Source: Neorhizobium galegae bv. orientalis str. HAMBI 540 (GTDB lineage: Bacteria; Pseudomonadota; Alphaproteobacteria; Rhizobiales; Rhizobiaceae). Taken from it: 64,000 bases of DNA. Under the pieces are notes generated by a model. The model searched no databases. It had not been told where the DNA came from and worked only from the letters and a program-made list of their open reading frames with translations. The stretch lies in contig NZ_HG938353.1 of the NCBI RefSeq assembly GCF_000731315.1, positions 2,170,001-2,234,000 on the forward strand, given 5' to 3'. A program made the position numbers and the translations under genes. Of this stretch, positions 1 to 8,635 are shown piece by piece. Numbering within the stretch: position 1 is the stretch's first letter; each line of letters opens with the position of its first letter.

Positions 1-1
1 C

Positions 2-898
2 GAGCGGTTGGCGGCCGATGGAATCACCATCCTTCACACGATCGGCGGCGACGACACCAACACGACGGCCGCCGACCTTGCCGCCTATCTCGGCGCCAAC
101 GGCTACGACCTCACCGTCGTCGGCCTGCCGAAGACCGTCGATAACGACATCGTGCCGATCCGCCAGTCGCTCGGCGCCTGGACGGCTGCCGAAGTCGGCG
201 CATATTTCTTCGACAACGTTTCCAACGAGCAGAGTGCCGCTCCTCGCACATTTGTGATTCACGAAGTGATGGGACGTCACTGCGGCTGGCTTACCGCCGC
301 GACCGCACGGGCCTATATTCAGAAGACCAGGGGCAATGAATATGTCGAGGGCTTCATGATGAACAGCGCGATGAAGAACATCGACGGTGTCTACCTGCCG
401 GAGATGGCCTTCGACCTTGACAAGGAGGTCGCGCGTCTCAAGGACGTCATGGACAAGCGCGGTTTCGTGACCTTGTTCGTTTCGGAAGGTGCCGGCCTCG
501 ATGCGATCGTCGCCGAGCGGGAAGCCGCAGGCGAATCCATCAAGCGCGACGCGTTCGGCCATGTTAAGATCGATACGATCAATGTCGGCGGCTGGTTCCA
601 GAAGCAGTTCGCGGCGCTGATCGGAGCCGATCGCTCGATGGTGCAGAAGTCCGGCTATTTCGCCCGCTCGGCGCCGGCCAACGGCAACGACCTGCGCCTT
701 ATCCAGGGCATGGTCGATCTCGCGGTCGAAAGCGCGCTGAACAAGGTTTCCGGCGTCACCGGCCACGACGAGGATCAGCGTGGGAAACTGCGCACGATCG
801 AATTTCCCAGAATCAAGGGTGGAAAACATTTCGATCTGACGGCAAAATGGTTCGGCGAAGTGATGAACCATATCGGTCAGCCCTTCGAAACGGCTTGA
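2..898 (+). CDS. pfp: Pyrophosphate-dependent phosphofructokinase, 5' truncated by window
   Basis: C-terminal 298 residues of a PPi-dependent 6-phosphofructokinase, which phosphorylates fructose-6-phosphate reversibly with PPi in the cytoplasm. The frame is already open at the first base. Family members have about 400 residues, so roughly 100 N-terminal residues and the start lie outside the window. Seen: GGDDTNT, where the second Asp replaces the Gly of ATP-dependent enzymes (GGDGS); PKTVDND, whose Lys is the other PPi-specificity residue; and the substrate-binding EVMGRHCGWL motif. Both specificity residues agree, so PPi rather than ATP use is well supported. It ends 50 bp before the LysE-like gene on the same strand. 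The truncation is a window artefact, not a pseudogene. Confidence 0.93.
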   Translation, partial: ERLAADGITILHTIGGDDTNTTAADLAAYLGANGYDLTVVGLPKTVDNDIVPIRQSLGAWTAAEVGAYFFDNVSNEQSAAPRTFVIHEVMGRHCGWLTAATARAYIQKTRGNEYVEGFMMNSAMKNIDGVYLPEMAFDLDKEVARLKDVMDKRGFVTLFVSEGAGLDAIVAEREAAGESIKRDAFGHVKIDTINVGGWFQKQFAALIGADRSMVQKSGYFARSAPANGNDLRLIQGMVDLAVESALNKVSGVTGHDEDQRGKLRTIEFPRIKGGKHFDLTAKWFGEVMNHIGQPFETA

Positions 899-948
899 GA
901 CAAGAAAATTAGCGGGCGCCGCTCAACGGGCGTCCGGGAGGAAATGGA

Positions 949-1584
949 ATGACGGCTGACATCTGGCTCGCTTTTGCTGCGACCGCGATATTTCTCGCCC
1001 TCCTTCCAAGCCCTCTTGCTTGTCTTACCGCCAGCTTCTCGCTCCAGCGCGGTCGCCGCACGGCGATCGCAACGGTTCCGGGGCTTGCCGTCGGAATGTC
1101 GGCAGCCCTGATCGTGGCGATGATCCCCATGGCCCTGGTCGCCGTCTATCTGCCGAAGCTCGTCGACGTAATCTCCTGGGCGGGGCTGGGCTACCTGATG
1201 CTCTACGTGCTCTGGTCCTACCAGGATCCGCGAATCTCCGGCCCCATCGCAGACAATGACAATCTTCCCGAGTGTCGGGCGGCGCGAATCTTTGGATGCC
1301 TGTTCGGCAAATCCGCCTTCCAGGCGCGTTATGCCGTCGTCCTTGCAGCCGTGCTCGCCCAGTTCGTCGATCCCGACCGGTCGCTCCTTCCCCAGCTTCT
1401 CGAAATGCAGGCGACCTTCCTTGTTTGCGCAGCACTTGGAGCCGGAATTCACGTGCTTTTTCCGCGCCGCGTGCTCAGTCGCAGACGGCGCCCCGCCAAC
1501 CTCAACGCCGCCTCGCGTAAACCCCAGACGCGCTTCATTTCACGGCGTGCGGTCACCGCCGGCTATCGCCGGATCGCCGCGTGA
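949..1584 (+). CDS. LysE/RhtB-like membrane protein (putative amino-acid exporter)
   Basis: A 211-residue inner-membrane protein with about five hydrophobic segments. The first helix ends in a Pro-rich turn (LLPSPL), followed by a QRGRRTAIATVPGLAVG loop that resembles the LysE/RhtB exporter signature (PGP, then G-R-R/K...G...G). The C-terminal third is atypical: after the last helix it becomes an Arg-rich tail (SRRRRP...RRIAA) instead of the usual terminal helix. The start at ATG 949 is supported by a GGGAGGAA Shine-Dalgarno sequence just upstream. Same strand as pfp, but no functional link is evident. LysE-superfamily membership is inferred from motif and topology; the exported substrate is unknown and the divergent tail could mean loss of transport function. 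Confidence 0.6.
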   Translation: MTADIWLAFAATAIFLALLPSPLACLTASFSLQRGRRTAIATVPGLAVGMSAALIVAMIPMALVAVYLPKLVDVISWAGLGYLMLYVLWSYQDPRISGPIADNDNLPECRAARIFGCLFGKSAFQARYAVVLAAVLAQFVDPDRSLLPQLLEMQATFLVCAALGAGIHVLFPRRVLSRRRRPANLNAASRKPQTRFISRRAVTAGYRRIAA

Positions 1585-1686
1585 GGCTCGCCGTCTTGCC
1601 GGACGCCGCCCAATAGGTTAATGGAAATGCTCTTTTGGTGGCGTTTGGGCGGACTGGGGTAACCATTTTTTCATGAAAGCGACCCA

Positions 1687-2799
1687 ATGGCGATAATCCG
1701 ATTCCTCGGCCGCGGGACGGTTGTGGCGTGCGCCGTTTCTTCGGCTCTCACAGGATGTTCGAGCGTCGAACGCGAGCAGAAGCTTGCAGCGACGCAGTCG
1801 GTTGCTCCGATCAACGGCCAGGCGACCGGACCTGTTCAGACAGCTTCCGCGGATGGCCAGACGACCACCCATAAAGCCGACCTGCCGGTCTACGGGCCGG
1901 TTCAGGTTGCAGGCCAGACGATCCTTCCGGGGGTCCAGCTTGCCTCGACCGTCCAGGTAGCCGGCACCCAGCCGACCGCGGCACTCGCCAAGACCGCAAG
2001 ACTTCCCGTTCCGATGCCTGCCGCCGCCGATGCGATGTCCGTTCAGTCGGCCGCGATGGCATCGCCCACCATGGCCCCGCTCGTCGCTTTTGCGCCGGCG
2101 CCGGGACCGGCGATGATGCCGCCGCCCGCTGCCAGCACAACCTCGACTATCCTCGCGTCCGCCCAGCCGGCGAACCTTGCGATGCCAAAGGGCAGCCGCC
2201 TCGTGTCGCCGCCGATCGCGCCTGCCGTCACCGAAGGCCGGATCCAGCCGGCCGCAGCCTCGGCAATCGCGCTCGACGAACCCGAACTTACGCCTGATAT
2301 GGTCGCACTCCAGACCGTCGTCCCGATCCCTCGCCCGGACACTGCGACGCTTGCCTATGCAGCGCAGCCGAGAGCGATCGCAGCATTGTCCGCCATGGAA
2401 TTCCCGCCGGCTCCGGGCGAGCCTATGCCGACCACGGCGTCCGATGCGCCGCCGGAATTGAGCAAGCTCATCAAGCGTTATGCCGGCATGTACGGCGTGC
2501 CGGAATCGCTGGTGCACCGCGTCGTGCATCGGGAAAGCAAATACGATCCCAAGGCCTATCACAAGAACGGCTATTGGGGCCTCATGCAGATCAAGTATTC
2601 GACCGCCAAGTCGATGGGTTACGAAGGCCCGCCGGCCGGCCTGCTCGATGCCGAGACCAACCTCAAATACGCGATCAAGTATCTGCGCGGCGCCTGGCTT
2701 GTCGCCGAAAACAAGAACGACAACGCCATCAAGCTCTATGCGCGCGGCTATTATTATGACGCCAAGCGCAAGGATATGCTGGACGTCCTGGAAAAGTAA
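1687..2799 (+). CDS. Lipoprotein lytic transglycosylase, SLT (family 1) domain
   Basis: A 370-residue envelope lipoprotein predicted to cleave the MurNAc-GlcNAc bond of peptidoglycan. Residues 1-24 form a lipoprotein signal ending in the lipobox LTGC (Cys24 lipidated). Residues about 25-255 are a long low-complexity Ala/Pro/Thr linker with no recognisable fold. Residues about 259-365 are the SLT domain: YGVPESLVHRVVHRESKYDP carries the catalytic Glu283, followed by GYWGLMQIKYSTAKSMGY and the NLKYAIKYLRGAW helix. The linker is long enough to span part of the periplasm. A strong hairpin plus T-rich tail follows at 2834-2860. The Shine-Dalgarno sequence is weak, so the exact start is less certain than the identity. 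Confidence 0.88.
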   Translation: MAIIRFLGRGTVVACAVSSALTGCSSVEREQKLAATQSVAPINGQATGPVQTASADGQTTTHKADLPVYGPVQVAGQTILPGVQLASTVQVAGTQPTAALAKTARLPVPMPAAADAMSVQSAAMASPTMAPLVAFAPAPGPAMMPPPAASTTSTILASAQPANLAMPKGSRLVSPPIAPAVTEGRIQPAAASAIALDEPELTPDMVALQTVVPIPRPDTATLAYAAQPRAIAALSAMEFPPAPGEPMPTTASDAPPELSKLIKRYAGMYGVPESLVHRVVHRESKYDPKAYHKNGYWGLMQIKYSTAKSMGYEGPPAGLLDAETNLKYAIKYLRGAWLVAENKNDNAIKLYARGYYYDAKRKDMLDVLEK

Positions 2800-2833
2800 G
2801 CCGGGCCTGAAAAGTGCTTAGCCAGAACGCTCG

Positions 2834-2860
2834 CGGCGCCTCAGGGCGCCGTTGTTGTTT
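2834..2860 (+). terminator. Rho-independent terminator after the SLT lipoprotein gene
   Basis: Perfect 7-bp stem CGGCGCC/GGCGCCG around a TCAG tetraloop, followed by TTGTTGTTTT on the + strand. It overlaps the stop codon (2841-2843) of the convergent serine-hydrolase gene. Confidence 0.7.
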
Positions 2861-4193
2861 TCACGACCTCGGCGACAAGCCGTGTCGGGTCGTAGCGGTT
2901 CCAGCTCGGCGTCAGCCCAAGTCTTACCACCACCAGATCGAGCGACGGGATGACCGTGATGGTCTGCCCATCGTGCCCTTGGATAAAAAAGGCATCCGCC
3001 GGCATGTCCGGATTGTTCTTGCCCCGCAGCCAGGTCTGCATCTTCGAATAACGGCCGTTCGACGTGGCGTTGGCCTGGTACATCAGCGCGACAAAACCGT
3101 TCGGTAGGATCCGGCTGCCGTTCCAGACGCCGTCTCGCGCAAGCAGCAGCCCCATCCTGGCCCAGTCCCGCGCCGTCGCATACATATAGGAACTGCCGAC
3201 GAGAGTGCCGGCCGCATCCGCCTCCATCACGGCGCTTGTCATCCCGAGCGGACCAAACAGGGCGGTGCGGGGATAGGCGAGCGCCGAGGTCCCGTCGCCG
3301 ACCTTTTCCATCCAGATTCTTGAGAGCAGCACGGCGGTGCCGGAGGAATAGCTGAACCGCGAACCTGGATCGGCCTCGAGCGGCTGGTCCGCGGCAAAAC
3401 TTGCCATGTCCGGCTCGAGATAGAGCATACGCGTCACATCCGCGACCGCACCATAATCCTCGTTGAAGGCAAGCCCGCTTTCCATGGCTGCGAGGTCCGC
3501 AATCCGGATATCGCCGCGCTGGTTGCCCTGCCATTGGGGAAACAGTCCCTTGTCATCCAGCGAGAGCTTCCCGTCGCGGATCAGCGTGCCGAGGATCGCG
3601 GCGTTCACGGTCTTGGTCATCGACCAGCCGAGCAGCGGCGTATCCTTCGAAAAACCGCTCGAATAGGTCTCGGCGACGACCCGTCCCCCTTTGACCACCA
3701 CCACCGCCCGCATGCCAGGTCCGACAAGATTCGCATCTGAGAGGAGCCGCGCAACCGACGGATCAGGTTCCACTTTTCCGCCTTCCGGCCAAAGCGCGGA
3801 CGGATCGGCTGACGTAACGGCAGGCACCGGAACGGTGGCGGCTGCCGCGGCTGCGCCGTCAGGCGTGACGGTGCAGCCGAGCCCTTCGCGATAGACCGCG
3901 TCATTGCCGGCGAAAATGCCAAGCAGTGCCGCATGAACCCGCTTTTCCGTTCGATCGACGGAAACCCGCATCAATCTCAGAAGCGGATGGCCGGGAGCCT
4001 GGACATCGACCGCCAGAACCTCATCGCTGTCGCGTCCGGCAAGGAAGACGTTCGAGCAGACCATCTTGGCCGAATAGCCGCTGCCGACCCTCAGCAGTTC
4101 CGGAGGCGACGTATAGAGCCAGATCCCGAGCCCGATCAGGCCAACGAAGATAAGGCCGACGAGGATTTTCAAAGACCGGATCAAGAACCGCAT
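2841..4193 (-). CDS. Membrane-anchored serine hydrolase, class C beta-lactamase family (S12)
   Basis: A 450-residue protein of the beta-lactamase/D-alanyl-D-alanine carboxypeptidase-like S12 family. One N-terminal transmembrane helix (residues about 6-28) anchors it with the catalytic domain in the periplasm. Seen: the SxxK nucleophile motif SMTK, a YSS triad (YxN position changed to Ser) and HDG in place of KTG. This combination is typical of the broad EstB-like or peptidase branch rather than true AmpC. Start chosen at ATG 4193, preceded by GGGAGG six bases upstream; a further in-frame ATG 30 nt upstream lacks such a site. It is divergent from btaA. The substrate may be a peptide, ester or peptidoglycan fragment; a resistance role should not be assumed. 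Confidence 0.8.
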   Translation of the reverse strand: MRFLIRSLKILVGLIFVGLIGLGIWLYTSPPELLRVGSGYSAKMVCSNVFLAGRDSDEVLAVDVQAPGHPLLRLMRVSVDRTEKRVHAALLGIFAGNDAVYREGLGCTVTPDGAAAAAATVPVPAVTSADPSALWPEGGKVEPDPSVARLLSDANLVGPGMRAVVVVKGGRVVAETYSSGFSKDTPLLGWSMTKTVNAAILGTLIRDGKLSLDDKGLFPQWQGNQRGDIRIADLAAMESGLAFNEDYGAVADVTRMLYLEPDMASFAADQPLEADPGSRFSYSSGTAVLLSRIWMEKVGDGTSALAYPRTALFGPLGMTSAVMEADAAGTLVGSSYMYATARDWARMGLLLARDGVWNGSRILPNGFVALMYQANATSNGRYSKMQTWLRGKNNPDMPADAFFIQGHDGQTITVIPSLDLVVVRLGLTPSWNRYDPTRLVAEVVKTTTAP

Positions 4194-4293
4194 GCCTGCC
4201 TCCCATTGGACGGCCGCATGCAATCAGGATTCTCGGATCCAAGGAAGAGGCGATCGGCAACGCCCGGGCCTATTGCGGGACTGGACACAGGCC

Positions 4294-4311
4294 TCGTCAT
4301 CAATCTGTAGC
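4294..4311 (+). promoter_or_regulatory. Candidate PHO box upstream of btaA
   Basis: TCGTCAT-CAAT-CTGTAGC has two 7-bp direct half-sites separated by 4 bp, the geometry of PhoB boxes (CTGTCAT-N4-CTGTCAY, recalled consensus). The first half matches 5 of 7 and the second about 4 of 7. It lies about 50 bp upstream of the btaA start. Betaine-lipid synthesis is known to be phosphate-starvation induced in rhizobia, so location supports the call. Confidence 0.42.
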
Positions 4312-4359
4312 ATGACGGGTTTACACGCCCTGAAACTCTGAACAAGGCGGGACTCGACC

Positions 4360-5607
4360 ATGGCGGATATTGCACAGGAAGCCGGTTTTCGGAAAAACCA
4401 GAAGCTCAAGGATGCACTTTTGCAGCATAAAGCTCTGTCTCGGCAGGGTTTTTCAGAAAGGCTTTTCGGCCTGCTGTTCTCCGGTCTCGTCTATCCGCAG
4501 ATCTGGGAAGACCCGGAAGTCGACATGATCGCCATGGAGCTTTCCGACCAGCATTCGATCGTCACCATCGGCTCCGGCGGCTGCAACATGCTCGCCTACC
4601 TGTCCCGCTCACCGAAGAAGATCGACGTCGTCGATTTGAACCCCCATCACGTCGCGCTGAACCGCCTGAAGCTCGCCGCCTTCCGCCATCTGCCTGGCCA
4701 CGGCGATGTCGTTCGCCATTTCGGCATGGACGGCATCCGCACCAACAGCAAGAGCTACGACGCCTTCATCGCCCCGAACCTCGATGCGGCAACCCGCGCC
4801 TATTGGGACAAGCGCTCGATCGCCGGCCGCCGCCGGATCGAGGTGTTCGACCGCAATATCTACAAGACCGGCCTGCTCGGCCGTTTCATCGGCGCCGGCC
4901 ACCTGATCGCCCGCCTGCATGGCATCGACCTCACCCAAATGGCAGAAGCCAAATCGTTGCGCGAACAGCGCCAGTTCTTCGACGCTCGCATCGCTCCGCT
5001 GTTCGACAGGCCGCTGATCCGCTGGATCACCAGCCGCAAGAGCTCGCTGTTCGGTCTCGGCATTCCGCCGCAGCAATATGACGAGCTGGCGAGCCTCGCC
5101 TCCGACGGCTCGATCGCACCGGTCCTGCGTCAGCGCCTCGAAAAGCTCGCCTGCCACTTTCCGCTACGCGACAACTATTTCGCCTGGCAGGCCTTCGCCC
5201 GCCGTTATCCGAAGCCCGAGGAAGGCACGCTGCCAACCTACCTGAAGGCCGAGAACTACCGCGCCATCCGCGACAATGCCGAGCGCGTCACGGTCCATCA
5301 TGCCAGCTTCACCGAGCTTCTGGCCCAGAAGGCCGCGGGTTCGGTCGATCGTTACGTCCTGCTCGATGCGCAGGATTGGATGAACGACGAGCAGCTCAAC
5401 GACGTCTGGTCGGAAATCACCCGCACGGCCGCCCCCGGCGCCCGCGTGATCTTCCGCACCGCCGCCGAAAAGAGCGTGCTCGACGGTCGCCTCTCGCCGG
5501 CGCTGCTTGATCAGTGGTCCTATCTGGAAGAGCGCTCCAGCGAGCTCAACCTCGAGGATCGCTCGGCGATCTATGGCGGTTTCCACATCTATGTGAAAAA
5601 AGCCTGA
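4360..5607 (+). CDS. btaA: S-adenosylmethionine:diacylglycerol 3-amino-3-carboxypropyl transferase BtaA
   Basis: A 415-residue enzyme catalysing the first step of diacylglyceryl-trimethylhomoserine (DGTS) synthesis: transfer of the 3-amino-3-carboxypropyl group of SAM to diacylglycerol, giving diacylglyceryl-homoserine at the inner membrane. Seen: the family N-terminus with GLVYPQIWEDPEVD, the SAM-binding glycine loop IGSGGCN, and an acidic end of the next strand, DVVDLNPHHVALNRLKLAA. Length matches rhizobial BtaA. The stop overlaps the btaB start by one base (TGATG), so the two are translationally coupled. A candidate PHO box precedes it, consistent with replacement of phospholipids by betaine lipid in low phosphate. 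Confidence 0.92.
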   Translation: MADIAQEAGFRKNQKLKDALLQHKALSRQGFSERLFGLLFSGLVYPQIWEDPEVDMIAMELSDQHSIVTIGSGGCNMLAYLSRSPKKIDVVDLNPHHVALNRLKLAAFRHLPGHGDVVRHFGMDGIRTNSKSYDAFIAPNLDAATRAYWDKRSIAGRRRIEVFDRNIYKTGLLGRFIGAGHLIARLHGIDLTQMAEAKSLREQRQFFDARIAPLFDRPLIRWITSRKSSLFGLGIPPQQYDELASLASDGSIAPVLRQRLEKLACHFPLRDNYFAWQAFARRYPKPEEGTLPTYLKAENYRAIRDNAERVTVHHASFTELLAQKAAGSVDRYVLLDAQDWMNDEQLNDVWSEITRTAAPGARVIFRTAAEKSVLDGRLSPALLDQWSYLEERSSELNLEDRSAIYGGFHIYVKKA

Positions 5608-6275
5608 TGGCGACGGATATGGCGAACAGCCCCCTGTCCAATGGCCACGCCGAGCGCATGGACCGGATGTACCGGTATCAGCGTCATATCTACGATATCA
5701 CGCGCAAATATTACCTCTTCGGCCGCGACCGGGCGATCGCGGGATTGAATGTTCCGCCGAATGCCTCGCTGCTCGAAGTCGGCTGCGGCACAGGCCGTAA
5801 CCTCGCCCTCGCTCATCGGCACTACCCGGCTGCAAAGCTCTATGGCCTCGATATCTCCGCCGAGATGCTGGAAAGCGCCCAGGCCAACTTCCGCGGCAAG
5901 CCGGTCACCCCGGAATTTCGGGTCGCCGATGCCACCAGTTTCAAAGCGGAAGAATTCGGCACGACCGGCTTCGACCGCATCCTGATCTCCTACGCGTTGT
6001 CGATGATTCCCGACTGGGAAAAGGCGGTCGAAGCCTCGCTTGCGGCACTGTCGCCGCATGGTTCGCTGCACATCGTCGACTTCGGCCAGCAGGAACGGTT
6101 GCCGGGCTGGTTCGGGCGGTTTTTGAAGGCGTGGCTCATGCGTTTCCACGTCACGCCGCGGCCGAACCTGCACGAGGTGCTCGAAAGCAAGCTTGCCGAC
6201 GCTGACGCCGATATGATCTTCGAGGAGATCGGCGGGGGCTACGCGTGGCACGCCGTCATCCGCCGCCGGCGCTGA
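5607..6275 (+). CDS. btaB: S-adenosylmethionine-dependent N-methyltransferase BtaB
   Basis: A 222-residue class I methyltransferase that trimethylates the amino group of diacylglyceryl-homoserine made by BtaA, giving the betaine lipid DGTS. Motif I is LLEVGCGTGRNLAL, motif II is KLYGLDISAEML, and an FDRILISYALSMIPDWE segment follows. The start was placed at ATG 5607 because it overlaps the btaA stop (TGATG) and the methyltransferase N-terminus MDRMYRYQRHIYDITRKYYLFGRD follows at once; the frame is open further upstream but inside btaA. The gene pair and order match the known rhizobial btaAB operon, which makes this assignment firmer than methyltransferase motifs alone would. Confidence 0.9.
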   Translation: MATDMANSPLSNGHAERMDRMYRYQRHIYDITRKYYLFGRDRAIAGLNVPPNASLLEVGCGTGRNLALAHRHYPAAKLYGLDISAEMLESAQANFRGKPVTPEFRVADATSFKAEEFGTTGFDRILISYALSMIPDWEKAVEASLAALSPHGSLHIVDFGQQERLPGWFGRFLKAWLMRFHVTPRPNLHEVLESKLADADADMIFEEIGGGYAWHAVIRRRR

Positions 6276-6416
6276 ATCCCGGCGCTTCCTGACGTTTGAA
6301 GCTGGAATTCCTCTTGCCCTAACTGATTTTTTACGACGTTATGGTGAATATGGAGTTCACGCCTCCCTGTTTCGCGTCGAACGGGGCAAGAGGCTTCCAC
6401 ATCGACACCACACGGG

Positions 6417-7208
6417 ATGTTCATGCCTCGGCTCCTTCTGGCCCTCCTTGCGACCGCGTTCCTTATCACGGGATGCACATCCTCAAGCTATGACCTGATG
6501 GAAACGTCATCGGTCAAGAAGATGCGGTTCAAGGACAATGACCCGCAGGATTTCGGCAAGAACCACCCGGGCCTGCACGAAATCCATGGCATCGACGTCT
6601 CCAAGTGGAACGGCACCGATATCGACTGGCCCGCCGTCAAAAAATCCGGGATAGCCTTCGTCTTCATCAAGGCGACCGAAGGCAGGGATCGCATCGATCC
6701 GACCTTCGAGCTGAACTGGCGAGGTGCCGCGTCGGCCGGCATTCCTTACGCCCCCTACCATTTCTATTATTTCTGCTCGACGGCCGACGAACAGGCCGAT
6801 TGGTTCATCAACAACGTGCCTAAGGATGCGGTAAAGCTGCCGCCGGTCCTCGACATGGAATGGAACCAGGCTTCGCCGACCTGCAAGACGCGTCCCGATC
6901 CCGAAACAGTGCGTGCGTCGATGCAGCGCTTCATGGACCGTCTCGAGGCCTATTACGGCAAGCGCCCGATCATCTATACGTCGGTGGATTTCCACCGGGA
7001 CAATCTGGTCGGCGCCTTCAGCAACTACCATTTCTGGCTCCGCGCCGTGGCGCAGCATCCCACCAAGATCTACCCGGATCGCCGCTGGGCTTTCTGGCAG
7101 TATACTTCGACAGGCATCGTTCCGGGCATCAAGGGCGAGATGGATATCAACGTTTTTGCGGGCACGTCCAAGAATTGGCATAACTGGATTGCGGCGGTGG
7201 ACAAGTAA
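6417..7208 (+). CDS. Lipoprotein glycoside hydrolase family 25 (lysozyme-like muramidase)
   Basis: A 263-residue secreted lipoprotein predicted to hydrolyse the beta-1,4 MurNAc-GlcNAc bond of peptidoglycan. The signal peptide ends in the lipobox LITGC (Cys20). The GH25 barrel covers about residues 55-258: HGIDVSKWNG carries the first conserved Asp (D60), AFVFIKATEG follows, then the VLDMEWN strand with D146 and catalytic E148, and late WAFWQYTSTG plus a DINVF end. All key acidic residues are present. ATG 6423, two codons downstream, is an equally good start and does not affect the signal peptide. It stands alone between btaB and the MltB-type enzyme, making a local group of wall hydrolases. 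Confidence 0.9.
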   Translation: MFMPRLLLALLATAFLITGCTSSSYDLMETSSVKKMRFKDNDPQDFGKNHPGLHEIHGIDVSKWNGTDIDWPAVKKSGIAFVFIKATEGRDRIDPTFELNWRGAASAGIPYAPYHFYYFCSTADEQADWFINNVPKDAVKLPPVLDMEWNQASPTCKTRPDPETVRASMQRFMDRLEAYYGKRPIIYTSVDFHRDNLVGAFSNYHFWLRAVAQHPTKIYPDRRWAFWQYTSTGIVPGIKGEMDINVFAGTSKNWHNWIAAVDK

Positions 7209-7348
7209 CTCCGTTCGCAGGGCGAATAGGTGTCTGGCAATGTGTGAGCAGTTGCGATAAAAACTGCGCCACCAGAGCTGCCGCCCATGTTTCGGTCACA
7301 AAATTTTCCGAGATCAGGCGGCGCTTACTCAGATTCTAGGAACGCCGA

Positions 7349-8551
7349 ATGTCCGCTCGCTTTGCCCGCCGCCTCGCCCTCGCCTCCGTCATCACCAGCT
7401 GCCTCGCCTCCACCGCTCTCGCCCAGACCTCGGCTCCCGCCTGCGGCGGCGATCTCGGTGCCTTCCTGAACGGCGTCAAGGCAGAAGCCATTTCCAAGGG
7501 CGCATCGGCAAGTGCTGCGGATGAAGCACTCGCCGGCGCGCAGATCGACCAGAAGGTCTTGTCCCGCGACCGGGCCCAGGGCGTCTTCCGCCAGACCTTC
7601 CTCGAGTTCTCGCAGCGCACCGTCAGCCAGGCCCGCCTCGATATCGGCCGCCAGAAGATCAAGCAGTATGCGGACGTCTTTGCCCGCGCCGAAAAGGAAT
7701 TGGGCGTGCCGCCAGGCGTGATTACCGCCTTCTGGGCCATGGAGACCGATTTCGGCGCCGTCCAGGGCGACTTCAACACCCGCAACGCCCTGGTGACGCT
7801 TTCGCATGACTGCCGCCGCCCGGAACTTTTTCGCCCACAATTGATCGCCCTGATCGAGATGGTCCAGCACGGCGACCTCAATCCTTCCACCAACACGGGT
7901 GCATGGGCCGGCGAGATCGGCCAGGTGCAGATGCTTCCCAAGGATATCGTCGCGCACGGCGTCGACGGTGACGGCGATGGCCATGTCAACGTCAAGACCA
8001 GTTCTCCGGACGCCATCCTGACAGCCGCCAAGTTCATCCAGAGCATGGGCTTCAAACCCGGCCAGCCCTGGATGCAGGAAGTGACGCTGCCCGAGAACCT
8101 GCCTTGGGACAAGTCCGGCCTTGGCAACGAAATCCCGGCGAGCGAATGGTTCAAGCTGGGCGTCGTCCCGCGCGATGGCGTAACCAATTTCGGCAACCTG
8201 CCCGCAGCCCTCATCCTGCCGCAGGGCCGCAAGGGACCGACCTTCCTCACCTATCCGAACTTCAACATCTATCTGGAATGGAACCAGTCGTTCATCTACA
8301 CGACTTCGGCCGCCTATTTCGCAACCCGGCTTTCCGGCGCTCCGACCTATCAGAAGGGCACGCCGGACCAGGGTCTCGACGATACCGGCATGAAGGCGCT
8401 GCAGACCAAGCTCGAAGCGCTCGGCCACGATATCGGCAAGGTCGACGGCATCCTCGGATCGGGTACGCGCCAGGCCGTCCAGAAAGAACAGGCACGCCTC
8501 GGCCTGCCGGCCGACGGCTGGCCGACCCAGGGCCTGCTCTCCGCGCTCTGA
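7349..8551 (+). CDS. Periplasmic MltB-type lytic murein transglycosylase with peptidoglycan-binding domain
   Basis: A 400-residue exported enzyme. Residues 1-25 are a signal peptide ending ALA-Q, with no lipobox, so it should be soluble rather than membrane-bound like E. coli MltB. The SLT_2 domain covers about residues 35-330; the catalytic Glu132 lies in AFWAMETDFGAVQGDFNT, and the TLSHDCRR and EIGQVQMLPKD motifs of the MltB family follow. Residues about 345-398 are a peptidoglycan-binding type 1 repeat (LQTKLEALGHDIGKVDGILGSGTR...). The start has AGGA seven bases upstream. It is followed 84 bp later by an exporter gene on the same strand. Family identity is clear; its specific role in growth or recycling cannot be read from sequence. 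Confidence 0.9.
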   Translation: MSARFARRLALASVITSCLASTALAQTSAPACGGDLGAFLNGVKAEAISKGASASAADEALAGAQIDQKVLSRDRAQGVFRQTFLEFSQRTVSQARLDIGRQKIKQYADVFARAEKELGVPPGVITAFWAMETDFGAVQGDFNTRNALVTLSHDCRRPELFRPQLIALIEMVQHGDLNPSTNTGAWAGEIGQVQMLPKDIVAHGVDGDGDGHVNVKTSSPDAILTAAKFIQSMGFKPGQPWMQEVTLPENLPWDKSGLGNEIPASEWFKLGVVPRDGVTNFGNLPAALILPQGRKGPTFLTYPNFNIYLEWNQSFIYTTSAAYFATRLSGAPTYQKGTPDQGLDDTGMKALQTKLEALGHDIGKVDGILGSGTRQAVQKEQARLGLPADGWPTQGLLSAL

Positions 8552-8635
8552 AATTCAATCGCCGCCCGGCGAAATCGGGTGGCGACTCGTGGATCATCGG
8601 GATATCCCTTCGCCTTGACCGCGAGGAGATTTCGC

